From NCBI RefSeq assembly GCF_000196495.1, contig NC_011312.1, positions 1,488,001-1,552,000 on the forward strand: a DNA stretch of 64,000 bases, written 5' to 3'. The translations under genes and the position numbers were made by a program. Below, in pieces: positions 25,319 through 34,196 of the stretch. The stretch is from Aliivibrio salmonicida LFI1238 (GTDB lineage: Bacteria > Pseudomonadota > Gammaproteobacteria > Enterobacterales > Vibrionaceae). Position 1 is the first letter of the stretch, and each line of letters starts with the position of its first letter. The notes under the pieces were generated by a model. That model was not told where the DNA came from. It made no database searches and was given only the letters and a program-made list of their open reading frames with translations.

Positions 25319-25529
25319 TATTTTCTTTAATCAAAAACGAAGTAATTCTGCGGCAATGCCATTGAGGTATGGTGGAGAAAATAAAAAGTGGTCCGAGTAT
25401 GTCTATAAGGATGTTAGGGGATTGAAAAAAATCAGCCTAACTTTTGAGATACCATTGTCTATTTTGATTGCTCGAATTAAAAAAGGGAAGACGTTGCATG
25501 AGGCTGTGACTCATTACAATGAGGAGTGA
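25311..25529 (+). CDS. Small HTH-like protein in the dinI operon, 72 aa
   Basis: A 72-residue protein starting inside the last codons of dinI (ATG at 25311, 8-nt overlap, AGAGGAATGG upstream). The C-terminal half (IPLSILIARIKKGKTLHEAV) looks like the recognition helix-turn-helix of small phage-type DNA-binding proteins, in which a helix is followed by a RIKRG and LEEAL-like segment. The N-terminal part is basic (FFNQKRSNSAAMPLRYGGENKKW). I infer an SOS-induced DNA-binding protein. No named family. Confidence 0.55.
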   Translation: MPNIFFNQKRSNSAAMPLRYGGENKKWSEYVYKDVRGLKKISLTFEIPLSILIARIKKGKTLHEAVTHYNEE

Positions 25530-25735
25530 GCTAATGAGTCTGAAATAGGATTTATACGAGGTGTTTTTTAATTTTCGTATTAAACCCTCCTTTGGTGACG
25601 GCATAACAATGCTTAAAATGTCATTCTATGAATTTCTTTTTTAGTGGTGAGTAAACTTAAATACCACAGACTTTTATACATTTTATATAAAATTGAAGTA
25701 ACGCCTTTATTATCACCACAAAATTAGGTGTAAGT
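25530..25735. other. Short gene-free stretch between SOS operon and moeA
   Basis: About 200 bp with no supported gene. It holds only the tail of the dinI unit and leads into the terminator of the convergent mobB-moeA gene. Confidence 0.45.
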
Positions 25736-25758
25736 AAAAACCGAATAGGACTATTCGG
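25736..25758 (-). terminator. Terminator of the tup-mob-moe operon
   Basis: CCGAATA pairs with TATTCGG around GGAC (25741-25758). Read on the minus strand it is followed by five T residues. It lies about 75 bp past the mobB-moeA stop. Confidence 0.75.
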
Positions 25759-25834
25759 CATTAACAAAAATATGCTATCAGTTTGACGTTGTACTAATGA
25801 TAATTTGCACTTAGCTGCGCTTTAAGTACATCAA

Positions 25835-27616
25835 TTAGATTCGCGAGAGCAGAGGTATAACCGTTACCTTCTGACCAATATTGACAGATTCGACTTCAGG
25901 CTGCACTTCAATTAAGCAATTGGCTTCACTCATAGAGCGTAAAATCCCCGAACCTTGTTTGCCAGTTGTCACTACTTCCATTTGACCATTTTGGTTAATA
26001 GAATAAACACCACGGCTGTATTCTGTACGACCTGTGCGAGATCGAATGAACTCTTTTGCAATGGCGGTATAGGTTTCTGGCTGCCAATTATCTTCACCTT
26101 GTAGTTTACGCAATGCAGGTTCCACAAACTGTAAGAACGCGACCATTACGGCAACAGGGTTACCCGGTAAACCAAAGAAAGGGGTATCACCAATGTGACC
26201 AAATGCAAGAGGTCGCCCCGGACGCATATTAATACGCCAGAAATTAATGTCACCCAGCTTATCTAAAATGGTTTTAATGTAGTCGGCATCTCCTACTGAG
26301 ACACCGCCTGAGGATAAAATCATATCCGCTTGCTGCGATGCTTGAGAAAGCGTGGACTCCAAAGCGGCTTCATTATCTTCAATAATACCAAAATCAATCA
26401 CTTCACAACCTAGTTTTTGTAATAGGGCTGTAAGTGTGAAACGGTTTGAATCATAAATAGAGTTCGCTTTTTGAGCTTCTCCTGGCGCTTGAACTTCATC
26501 ACCAGTAGAGAAAATTGCGACTTTAGTTTTTGTAACAACAGAAACTGAGGCTATTCCAAGAGAGGCCAACATACCTACTTCTGGTGCGGTAATACGAGTG
26601 CCTTTTGCGACACAAACTTGGTTGATAGCGAGATCTTCACCGGCAAGACGAACGTTTTGACCTTTGCGAATACCTGACTTTCCAGTATCAAAACGTACTT
26701 GATTTCCTTCTTGGGTTGCTTGTTCGCGCATGATCACCGCATTGCCATTTTGTGGAACGGGTGCGCCGGTCATTATTTTTGCCGCTTCACCATGTTGAAG
26801 AGGATGATCGTAACTGTGTCCTGCCATTATCTCGGCAACGACAGTATAGCTATTCCGTTCTAAATCATCACCACAAATAACATAACCATCCATCGCTGAA
26901 TTGTTATGTTGTGGTACGTTAATTGGTGACAGGATATCTTGTGCACTTAATGCATTGATTGATGATATTAAACACACGTTTTCGTTTGATTCTAATGGTT
27001 TGATGGCCTCTAGAATCTTAGCTCTACCTTGACTAACAGATAAAAACGCAGGTGATAATTCATCACAATTTGCTGATAAATCGCTTTGTTGTTTATGCTG
27101 ATGCTGTTTCACATATTCAACAATGAATGCAGTAATAGCATCAGTATCATTGATGTTCATTTGAGGGAGTTCAGACTTTGCTTTAGAGTCTGCCGCGATC
27201 GCAATGATGTTGTTGTCTTCAGGAAAAATCCATGGCTTACCGACATCATCACGATGCAATTCAATCTTAGTGTATGGAAGTTGTTTAAAACCTTCGATTA
27301 AGATCAAATCAAGTTGGGTTTGATCTAGTTTATTTATGAGTTGCTGACAGCTTGTTTCTTCATCAGGTGTTTCAGTAATTAAGGCATGACGAAAGCGAGA
27401 ACTGATCAGCATTTGGCTTGCACCTGCTTTACGCAGTCGGTAGCTGTCTTTGCCTTCTTGGTCAATATCAAAATTATGATGAGCATGTTTGATGACTGCG
27501 ACTTTTAGTCCCATTTCATTCAGTTTTGGTAATAACTTTTCTAATAAGGTGGTTTTACCTGTACCGCTATAAGCAACAAAACCCAATAATGGAATAGACG
27601 CAGTCGTTAAGCTCAT
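25835..27616 (-). CDS. moeA: Bifunctional MobB / molybdopterin molybdotransferase MoeA
   Basis: A 593-residue fusion. The N-terminal ~170 residues are MobB, a GTP-binding adaptor of the guanine dinucleotide step, with P-loop GTGKTT at 18-23 and a VIKHAHHNFDID segment. From about residue 190 it is MoeA, which inserts molybdate into molybdopterin-AMP: conserved MDGYVI, GAPVPQNGNAVI, SSGGVSVGDADY and GLPGNPVAVMV. The fusion is known in Vibrionaceae. The ATG overlaps the mobA stop by 4 nt. It is the last gene of the tupABC-mobA-mobB/moeA operon, linking oxyanion uptake to cofactor assembly. Confidence 0.93.
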   Translation of the reverse strand: MSLTTASIPLLGFVAYSGTGKTTLLEKLLPKLNEMGLKVAVIKHAHHNFDIDQEGKDSYRLRKAGASQMLISSRFRHALITETPDEETSCQQLINKLDQTQLDLILIEGFKQLPYTKIELHRDDVGKPWIFPEDNNIIAIAADSKAKSELPQMNINDTDAITAFIVEYVKQHQHKQQSDLSANCDELSPAFLSVSQGRAKILEAIKPLESNENVCLISSINALSAQDILSPINVPQHNNSAMDGYVICGDDLERNSYTVVAEIMAGHSYDHPLQHGEAAKIMTGAPVPQNGNAVIMREQATQEGNQVRFDTGKSGIRKGQNVRLAGEDLAINQVCVAKGTRITAPEVGMLASLGIASVSVVTKTKVAIFSTGDEVQAPGEAQKANSIYDSNRFTLTALLQKLGCEVIDFGIIEDNEAALESTLSQASQQADMILSSGGVSVGDADYIKTILDKLGDINFWRINMRPGRPLAFGHIGDTPFFGLPGNPVAVMVAFLQFVEPALRKLQGEDNWQPETYTAIAKEFIRSRTGRTEYSRGVYSINQNGQMEVVTTGKQGSGILRSMSEANCLIEVQPEVESVNIGQKVTVIPLLSRI

Positions 27617-28197
27617 AATAAAGTTCCAAATTGTTCAAGTTCTTGAGGGCTATTCAAATTGATAAAGGCATTTGGGTAATCTGAGAAATCAGCAAAAACA
27701 GTATTACACTCTTTATAGAGTAGGATGATTTTTCGATCGCCACGAGCTAAAAAGGCATCAATTTTAGGAATAATTCGTTTGTGCATTAACGTGACGACAG
27801 GTTGCATGTATTCGCCATCGTGAGCGACGACAATGTCGGTGTCATCTTTTACGGCATTACATAATAATGAAATAAGGTTATTGGGTAGATTAGGAGAATC
27901 GCAAGGAATAAAACCAACCCAATCAGAGGCCATATTGACTAATCCTGCGTGCATACCAGCAAGAGGGCCTGGATAATCGGTAAATTCATCCTTAAAAGTG
28001 ACGGTGTAACGTGAATAGTTGTCGATACTACGGTTTGCATTAATCGCGATGTGATCGGTTTGAGAACGAAGAGTATCTAAAGCATGTTCAATTAATGGTT
28101 TATCTTGAAAGGTGACAAACCCTTTATCTTGACCACCCATACGGCGAGCTTGTCCACCGGCTAAAATTACCCAATTAGTTTGCTTTGGCTGGAGCAT
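27613..28197 (-). CDS. mobA: Molybdenum cofactor guanylyltransferase MobA
   Basis: Attaches GMP to the molybdenum cofactor to form the bis-guanine-dinucleotide cofactor used by DMSO-reductase-type enzymes. The 194 residues show the nucleotide-binding motif ILAGGQARRMGGQDKG (11-26), DEFTDYPGPLAGM and PCDSPNLP. The start at 28197 (MLQPKQTNW) has AAGGATAATT upstream and matches the E. coli size; an ATG six codons earlier overlaps the tupC stop. It lies 11 bp after tupC and overlaps mobB-moeA by 4 nt. Confidence 0.94.
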   Translation of the reverse strand: MLQPKQTNWVILAGGQARRMGGQDKGFVTFQDKPLIEHALDTLRSQTDHIAINANRSIDNYSRYTVTFKDEFTDYPGPLAGMHAGLVNMASDWVGFIPCDSPNLPNNLISLLCNAVKDDTDIVVAHDGEYMQPVVTLMHKRIIPKIDAFLARGDRKIILLYKECNTVFADFSDYPNAFINLNSPQELEQFGTLL

Positions 28198-28208
28198 AAT
28201 TATCCTTG

Positions 28209-28883
28209 CTAACAATCACTTTCAATGGGGGTTGATTCTATCAGCTTTGCGTCTGAAATAGTCCATTGGCGATGACAAATTTCAGTTAACGCATTGGTTT
28301 GATGGCTTGTTACAACAATGCTGGAACCTCGTTCGAGCAGATCTTTTGCCATAATGACTAATAATTTAATCGATTCTTGATCAACACTGGCACTTGGCTC
28401 ATCCATTAATAAAATAGAGGGGGTAAGCACCCAAGCTCGTGCCATCGCAACCCGTTGTTTTTCACCACCAGACAACACTGAAATGTGTTCGTCCGCTAAC
28501 GTTTCTAGCCCAACCATGCGTAACGCATTAATCACCATGTGACGTTTTTCTAGTCGATTCATGGTTGTGTATTTCATGCCATAAATCACATTGTCGTACA
28601 CCGTCCCATCAAATAGAAAGGGATTTTGATGCAAATAAACGATTTGATTATTACCTGAGCGGCCAAGTAGACGTGCTGTCCAATGTGGTTGGTTAAGATT
28701 AAGTTTTCCCGTCGTCGCAGTTTGTAAACCGGATAAGATCTTAAGTAGAGTCGTTTTACCAACGCCATTGGCACCACGTAAATAGACCGAATCTTTAGGA
28801 CCTAACGATAAATGAGGAATGTGAAAAAGCACACGGTCATTAAATCGCATTGATAGATTGTCGGCAGTAATTCTTATTGTCAT
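28209..28883 (-). CDS. tupC: Tungstate ABC transporter ATP-binding protein TupC
   Basis: A 224-residue ATPase of the tungstate (or molybdate/tungstate) importer: Walker A GANGVGKTT at 37-45, Q-loop YLHQNP, signature LSGGEKQRVAMARA, Walker B ILLMDEPSAS and the H-loop TSHQTN. The start at 28883 (MTIRITADNL) has AGG eight bases upstream and leaves 10 bp after tupB; an in-frame start at 28919 would overlap tupB by 26 bp. Specificity follows from the adjacent TupA-type binding protein. Confidence 0.9.
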   Translation of the reverse strand: MTIRITADNLSMRFNDRVLFHIPHLSLGPKDSVYLRGANGVGKTTLLKILSGLQTATTGKLNLNQPHWTARLLGRSGNNQIVYLHQNPFLFDGTVYDNVIYGMKYTTMNRLEKRHMVINALRMVGLETLADEHISVLSGGEKQRVAMARAWVLTPSILLMDEPSASVDQESIKLLVIMAKDLLERGSSIVVTSHQTNALTEICHRQWTISDAKLIESTPIESDC

Positions 28884-28893
28884 GCTATGCCTA

Positions 28894-29592
28894 CTAGGTA
28901 CGTAAGTACCCTTTACCACGAGTGAAAGAAAGGAAAAAGTTCAAAACCAGAGCCAAAATCAATAACACCATACCAAGAGCAACCCCTTGAGCAAATGCCC
29001 CTTTTTGGCTTTCCATCGCGATTGCGGTTGGAATATTACGCGTCGCGTTGAAGATATTGCCACCGACCATCATAGAGCAGCCGACTTCGGTAATAATACG
29101 TGAAAAACCAGCAATGACAGCCGCAAGAATAGGGAATCGAGTCTCCCAAATTAAGCTGCCAAAGGCGCGAGGAAGAGAAGCGCCGAGAGTAAAAGCGGTT
29201 TCCCATACACGTCGATCACTGTGTTGAAATGCACCGTGCATCATGGCAACCATGATAGGGAAACAAATAAACATTTGACCAATGATCATCGCTTCTTGGG
29301 TAAAGAGCAGTTGCCAATCCCCGAGAGGACCCGCACGAGAAAGCACCATGTACAATAATAGGCCGATCACGACTGTTGGTACAGATTGTAAGGTATTAAT
29401 AAGAGAAAGCAGTAGCCACCGTCCAGGAAACGACCCATAAGCAAGCGCAAACGCCAACAATAATGCGGGGAGTAATACAACTGCCATCGCAAACAATGAG
29501 ACAGAGAAAGAAACACCGACAATGCTCCATAATGCTGTATCACCGCTAAACAGTAATTGAATCGCTTCGTGAGAGGTGGCTAATATAGTCAT
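28894..29592 (-). CDS. tupB: Tungstate ABC transporter permease TupB
   Basis: A 232-residue permease with five to six hydrophobic helices and the EAA-type cytoplasmic loop (ETAFTLGASLPRAFGSLIW) that contacts the ATPase. Sequence stretches INTLQSVPTVVIGLLLY and GFSRIITEVGCSMMVGGNI are typical of TupB/WtpB permeases. It starts 3 bp after the tupA stop and is followed at 10 bp by tupC. Confidence 0.92.
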   Translation of the reverse strand: MTILATSHEAIQLLFSGDTALWSIVGVSFSVSLFAMAVVLLPALLLAFALAYGSFPGRWLLLSLINTLQSVPTVVIGLLLYMVLSRAGPLGDWQLLFTQEAMIIGQMFICFPIMVAMMHGAFQHSDRRVWETAFTLGASLPRAFGSLIWETRFPILAAVIAGFSRIITEVGCSMMVGGNIFNATRNIPTAIAMESQKGAFAQGVALGMVLLILALVLNFFLSFTRGKGYLRT

Positions 29593-29595
29593 GGA

Positions 29596-30417
29596 TTATT
29601 TAGCGTCCGCAGTAAACAATTTCTGTCCACTTAGTTCAAAACTATTAATTAACGCTTGGCCTTTATCGCTGACTAACCAATCACTAAATGCTCGTGCACC
29701 TTTTGTGTTTAAGTTGTTGTAACGCTCAGGGTTAATCAAAATAACTTGGTATGGGTTAAATAGACGCTTATCGCCTTCAACCATGATTTCTAAATCAAGT
29801 TTGTTTTGGTAAGCCAACCACGTACCGCGGTCTGTAAGTGTATAAGCTTGCAATTCTGAAGTCATGTTTAATGTTGGGCCCATGCCTTGACCAACGGCTT
29901 TATAGCCACCGAAGTTAGGTTCGATATTGGCTTGGTTCCAAAGAATAATTTCCTTTTTGTTGGTGCCTGAATCATCACCGCGAGAAACAAACGTCGCATC
30001 AGCTTCGGCCATTTTTGCAAAAGCAGCGGTTACGTCTTTCATGCCATAGATATGCGCAGGATCGTTTTTAGGGCCCACTAAAACAAAATCGTTATACATT
30101 AATGATTTTGGTTCAATGCCATATCCTTTTTCAACAAAATCAGCTTCGGCTTTTGGTGCGTGGGTCATTACCAAATCAACGTCGCCGTTTTCGCCCATTT
30201 TCAATGCTTTGCCTGTACCAGCAGCCAGTACTTGAACTTCATAGCCTGAATCTTTCTTAAATACAGGTAAGATGTAATCTAATAACCCTGAATGGTAAGT
30301 ACTTGTTGTTGTCGCAAGACGTATAACGTTTGCATCTTCTGCGTACACATTCGTTGCAGTAAAAGAACTCAGAGCTACAACGGCCATTGCTGAAAACGTG
30401 CTGATTTTATTGTTCAT
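29596..30417 (-). CDS. tupA: Tungstate ABC transporter substrate-binding protein TupA
   Basis: Periplasmic tungstate receptor, 273 residues. A Sec signal peptide (cleavage likely after VYA at residue 26) precedes the TupA hallmark LATTTST (34-40), the oxyanion-binding loop that distinguishes TupA from ModA. Other conserved parts are LAAGTGKALKMGENGDVD and SRGDDSGTNKKE. It is the first gene of the operon, with a sigma-54-type promoter 70-85 bp upstream. Tungstate rather than molybdate as ligand is inferred from the TTTS motif; the enzyme genes downstream handle Mo/W cofactor. Confidence 0.93.
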   Translation of the reverse strand: MNNKISTFSAMAVVALSSFTATNVYAEDANVIRLATTTSTYHSGLLDYILPVFKKDSGYEVQVLAAGTGKALKMGENGDVDLVMTHAPKAEADFVEKGYGIEPKSLMYNDFVLVGPKNDPAHIYGMKDVTAAFAKMAEADATFVSRGDDSGTNKKEIILWNQANIEPNFGGYKAVGQGMGPTLNMTSELQAYTLTDRGTWLAYQNKLDLEIMVEGDKRLFNPYQVILINPERYNNLNTKGARAFSDWLVSDKGQALINSFELSGQKLFTADAK

Positions 30418-30485
30418 GTTATATCCATGTTATGAAGTTAAATATCACTGCAAATGCAATGAGTGAATAGACTTATGGGCAATAA

Positions 30486-30501
30486 AGCAATCCCTATGCC
30501 A
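30486..30501 (-). promoter_or_regulatory. Probable sigma-54 promoter of the tup-mob-moe operon
   Basis: On the minus strand the sequence TGGCATAGGGATTGCT fits the -24/-12 consensus TGGCACG-N4-TTGCW, with the invariant GG and GC ten bases apart. The predicted start of transcription is near 30475, leaving a ~58-nt leader before tupA. A sigma-54 activator gene is divergent next door, which strengthens the call. Confidence 0.75.
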
Positions 30502-30576
30502 ACGTTAATATTGATGCTTATATAGATAACTTAATGATAATTAACAGGTTCGCACTTATTCTTTCATAAAAACCTT

Positions 30577-30661
30577 ACAAAAAATGTGACTAGGACAAAA
30601 TGTCTCAATAGAAAGGATACAAAATGCAAATTTAACGTTAGAATAAATAGGACATTTTGAC
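30577..30661. promoter_or_regulatory. Repeated ACAAAATGTC-like sites upstream of tupA
   Basis: Four related sites lie between the sigma-54 promoter and the response regulator: TTACAAAAAATGTGA (from 30576), GACAAAATGTC (30594-30604), TACAAAATGCA (30618-30628) and, in reverse, GACATTTTGAC (30651-30661). The second is a near-perfect dyad. Their position about 90-175 bp upstream of the predicted start suits upstream activator sequences for the adjacent NtrC-type regulator. Binding is inferred. Confidence 0.55.
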
Positions 30662-30699
30662 CCACTTCTCGGGGAAATTTAGCCCACTTAGGAAATATT

Positions 30700-32146
30700 A
30701 TGGTAGCAAAATCAGATTGGCATGCATTCTCCGTTCTTGTTGTTGATGATGAAATAGGTATGCAAACCATACTTAGAAAAGCATTAAGCAAACAATTTGG
30801 TCAGGTTCACACGGCAGGAACAATTGAAGAAGCAGAAGAGATCCGTCAATCTCACCATCTTGATCTGATTATTTTAGATATTAACCTACCGGGTCAAACT
30901 GGGCTTGAATGGCAAGAAAGCATTGCGAGTGATTCACGTCATTATGATTGTTATTTTTATGACGGGTTATGCCGAATTAGATACAGCGATTCAAGCGCTT
31001 CGCTTGGGGGCGTCTGATTTTATTTTAAAGCCTTTTAATTTAGAGAATATGCTACGAGCGGTGAAGCGTTGTATGGATCGCCGCTTAGTTGAACGTACAA
31101 ATTTTGCGTTAAAACGTGAAGTTGAAAAACACAATCCAATCGACATTATCGGCAACGCGGATAAAACCCTACAGCTTAAACAGTTAATTGCCCAACTTGC
31201 GCCTTCTAACGCCGCCGTATTAATTGAAGGTGAATCAGGCACTGGTAAAGAACTGGTTGCTCGTGGTTTGCATCAATTGAGTCACCGTACAGGACCTTTT
31301 GTTCCGCTAAACTGTGGTGCCATTGCTCCCGATCTTTTAGAAAGTGAGTTGTTTGGACATACTTCAGGGGCGTTTACTGGAGCCAAAAAAGGACGAGAAG
31401 GGTTGTTTCGTGTGGCGAATGGAGGCACTTTATTTCTTGATGAAATAGGTGAAATGCCAATCGGAATGCAGTCTTCGTTATTACGAGCACTCGAACAGAA
31501 AGCCATTCGCCCCGTTGGTTCAGAGAAAGAGATTCTTGTTGATGTAAGAATTGTAGCAGCAACAAATCGTAATTTAATCGAAGAAGTTGAGAAAGGGAAT
31601 TTTAGAAAGGATCTTTTTTATCGTTTAAATGTGTTGACGGTATCTTTGCCTGCTTTACGAGAGCGTAAATCGGATCTTGCTTGTTTAACGGAACATTTCT
31701 CACAAATGATAGCGAAAGACATGGGAATGAAACCGATTCATTGGGCGCATGAAGATATCGCCGCTATGGCAAATTACGATTGGCCAGGCAATATTCGCGA
31801 GCTTAAAAATATGATTGAACGTTGTATTTTATTAGGTAAACCACTGGTAGAACATTGGTCAGGATTACAAGGTGATAAGCCTTTACATCAAAACATGGCT
31901 TTAGCTAATCAATCTACGGTATCACAACAGAATAACATGGAACCGAACAGTCAAAATGAGTGTAAGTGCATGCCATTGTTAGATAACTATCCTGAACAAT
32001 GGACATTAAAAGAAGTAGAGAAAACACACATTATTACGGTTGTGGATATGCATGAAGGGAATAAGTCAGCAGCGGCAAGACAACTCGGGGTTGCTCGTAA
32101 GACGTTAGAGCGTAAGTTTAAAGAATGGAGTGAAGAGCGTGCATGA
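30700..32146 (+). pseudogene. NtrC-type sigma-54 response regulator, frameshifted
   Basis: A sigma-54 activator with receiver, AAA+ and Fis-type HTH domains. The first frame (30700-31017) covers the receiver start with VVDDE (Asp16, Asp17) and phospho-acceptor Asp60 in IILDINLP. The second frame (from about 30945) continues with VIFMTGYAELDTAIQALRLG, FILKPF, Walker A GESGTGKE, the sigma-54 contact GAFTGA and a C-terminal NKSAAARQLGVARKTLERKF. The join near 30937-30945 needs one base removed (1447 nt, one over a multiple of three). Corrected length is 481 residues. It is followed by a kinase overlapping by 4 nt. Either truly inactivated or a sequencing error. Confidence 0.85.
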
Positions 32147-34170
32147 TGTTATCGCCATCACTTTGGAAGCGTCGTATAAAAACCATGGTGCGCTATCGTC
32201 TATTGTGGCTTAACTCTGTGCCTTTATTTTTGACAATGCTTGCTCTTATTATCATTACGGCATTTTGGTCAATTCATTACACATGGCAGAATGCCTTAAA
32301 TGATGTAGGCAGTAAACTTTCTGTTGCGAATAACAGTATTGAACTTTTGCAGAGAGAACAAAGTGCAGAGTTAGGTGGTTTTGTTGATTCTTATGCCTTT
32401 CAAATTAAATTGAAAAATGGGCAAGATTATATACAGCGCTGGTCAAGTAATCAGGCAGCTAAATATCATGCTGACTTTATTTCATTACATCCTGCCAATT
32501 ACGCAAAAAAGTTACCTGAGACATTAGAAAGGCAAATGTACCTTGGTCGATCTCGGACGTTTTTCCAAGTGATGGATGAGACCGCTTTAGTTGAAATTGA
32601 TGAAGATCTGCCTAAGCGTGTCAGTATTAGAAACAAAGATAACAACATTATTGAAACGAGAGGGCTGATCAGTCGAACACTGATCCCTATTTTCAATGAG
32701 CATGGCAGCTTAGAGTGGATAGTAGACAGTGGGATTATCCTGAATAACAGCACATCCTTGGTTGATAGAATTAGAGATCTTATTTATCCTGAAGGTAAGG
32801 GAGCCACAGAGCAAGTTGGTACGGTGACCTTATTTTTAGATGATTTGAGGATCAGTACGAATGTGTTTACGGATGATATATCAGGACAAGAACGCGCGAT
32901 TGGTACTGAAGTCTCACCAGAGGTAAAACATCAAGTCATTGAAAATGGTGAACGTTGGGTCAATAGAGCATACGTCTATAATGATTGGTATATTTCGGCA
33001 TACAAACCCATTACTGATCTTAATGGGAATGTTGTTGGGATGTTGTATACCGGGTATCTAGAATGGCCATTATTAAAACAATACATCTATAACCTGTTGC
33101 AAGCGGGCATCACGATTCTTATCACACTCTTATTATCGACTATTTTTGTTCATCGTGGGGCGAGAGATCTTTTCCAACCAATTGAAAGAATACACTATGT
33201 AGTAAAATCCGTTCAACTTGGAAAGAATGACCGAATAGGCGATCTTGGTCTTGATAATGGGCATGAATTGGCCAGTTTGGCGCAGCAATTTGATAATATG
33301 CTCGATCAATTGCAATTACGAAACAGCCAAATTCAACGAGCATCAAAAGAGCTTGAATCAAAGGTTGAATCAAGAACCGCCAGTTTGCATGAAAAAACCA
33401 TTGAGCTTGAGCAATACATTAAGCTATTAAAGCAAGCTCAAGATAAATTGATCATGAGTGAAAAACTGGCCTCATTAGGGGAGTTAACCGCGGGCATTGC
33501 CCATGAGATTAATAACCCAACGGCTGTGATATTAGGAAATGCAGAGCTGATCAAGTATGAGCTCGGTGATAATGCAAGCGTAGTATCGGAAGAGTTAGAT
33601 GCCATCATGGAACAAATTGATCGCATTCGTAATATTACTCGAAGTCTACTTCAATACAGCCGTCAGGGAGGGATTCAAGATGAGGTTACTTGGCAATACA
33701 TTAATCCTATTATTGAAGAAAGCGTCACTCTGGTACGAACTGGTGCACATAAGCGGGATATTGACGTTGAGTTTGATTTCGAACAACCCCCAAGAGTTGA
33801 AGTAAACAGACATCACTTATTGCAAGTATTAGTCAACTTACAGATGAACGGTATTCATGCAATGAAGGCAAAAGGTAAACTCATTATTCGAAGCAGAACG
33901 TGGCAAGAAGAAGAGATAAACTTGGGGGCGATAATTGAAGTTGAAGATTTTGGTTCTGGTATGAGCCATGAACAATTAGGACGAATTTTCGATCCTTTTT
34001 ATACGACTAAGCGTGATGGTACTGGGCTTGGATTATCTGTTTCTCAAAGTTTATTAAGCCAAACGGGAGGGGAGATTAAAGTACGATCTCAACTTGGTGA
34101 AGGGACTGTATTTACGATTTATCTACCAACCAAATCAGAACATTATCCATATGATAATTTGATCGGTTAA
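32143..34170 (+). CDS. Sensor histidine kinase partner of the sigma-54 regulator
   Basis: A 675-residue membrane kinase. A first transmembrane helix (about residues 24-46) and a second (about 320-340) enclose a large Cache-like periplasmic sensor of ~275 residues. A HAMP region and a coiled coil (QLRNSQIQRASKELESKVES) follow, then the HisKA domain with His454 in GIAHEINNP and the HATPase domain (NLQMNGIHAM, EDFGSGM, GTGLGLSVSQSLL). It resembles DctB-type kinases. The start ATG overlaps the regulator's stop, so the two form a two-component pair. The signal is unknown; the divergent tup operon suggests oxyanion or cofactor status. Confidence 0.9.
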   Translation: MMLSPSLWKRRIKTMVRYRLLWLNSVPLFLTMLALIIITAFWSIHYTWQNALNDVGSKLSVANNSIELLQREQSAELGGFVDSYAFQIKLKNGQDYIQRWSSNQAAKYHADFISLHPANYAKKLPETLERQMYLGRSRTFFQVMDETALVEIDEDLPKRVSIRNKDNNIIETRGLISRTLIPIFNEHGSLEWIVDSGIILNNSTSLVDRIRDLIYPEGKGATEQVGTVTLFLDDLRISTNVFTDDISGQERAIGTEVSPEVKHQVIENGERWVNRAYVYNDWYISAYKPITDLNGNVVGMLYTGYLEWPLLKQYIYNLLQAGITILITLLLSTIFVHRGARDLFQPIERIHYVVKSVQLGKNDRIGDLGLDNGHELASLAQQFDNMLDQLQLRNSQIQRASKELESKVESRTASLHEKTIELEQYIKLLKQAQDKLIMSEKLASLGELTAGIAHEINNPTAVILGNAELIKYELGDNASVVSEELDAIMEQIDRIRNITRSLLQYSRQGGIQDEVTWQYINPIIEESVTLVRTGAHKRDIDVEFDFEQPPRVEVNRHHLLQVLVNLQMNGIHAMKAKGKLIIRSRTWQEEEINLGAIIEVEDFGSGMSHEQLGRIFDPFYTTKRDGTGLGLSVSQSLLSQTGGEIKVRSQLGEGTVFTIYLPTKSEHYPYDNLIG

Positions 34171-34196
34171 CCATACTATGTTTAAAAGAGAGAATA

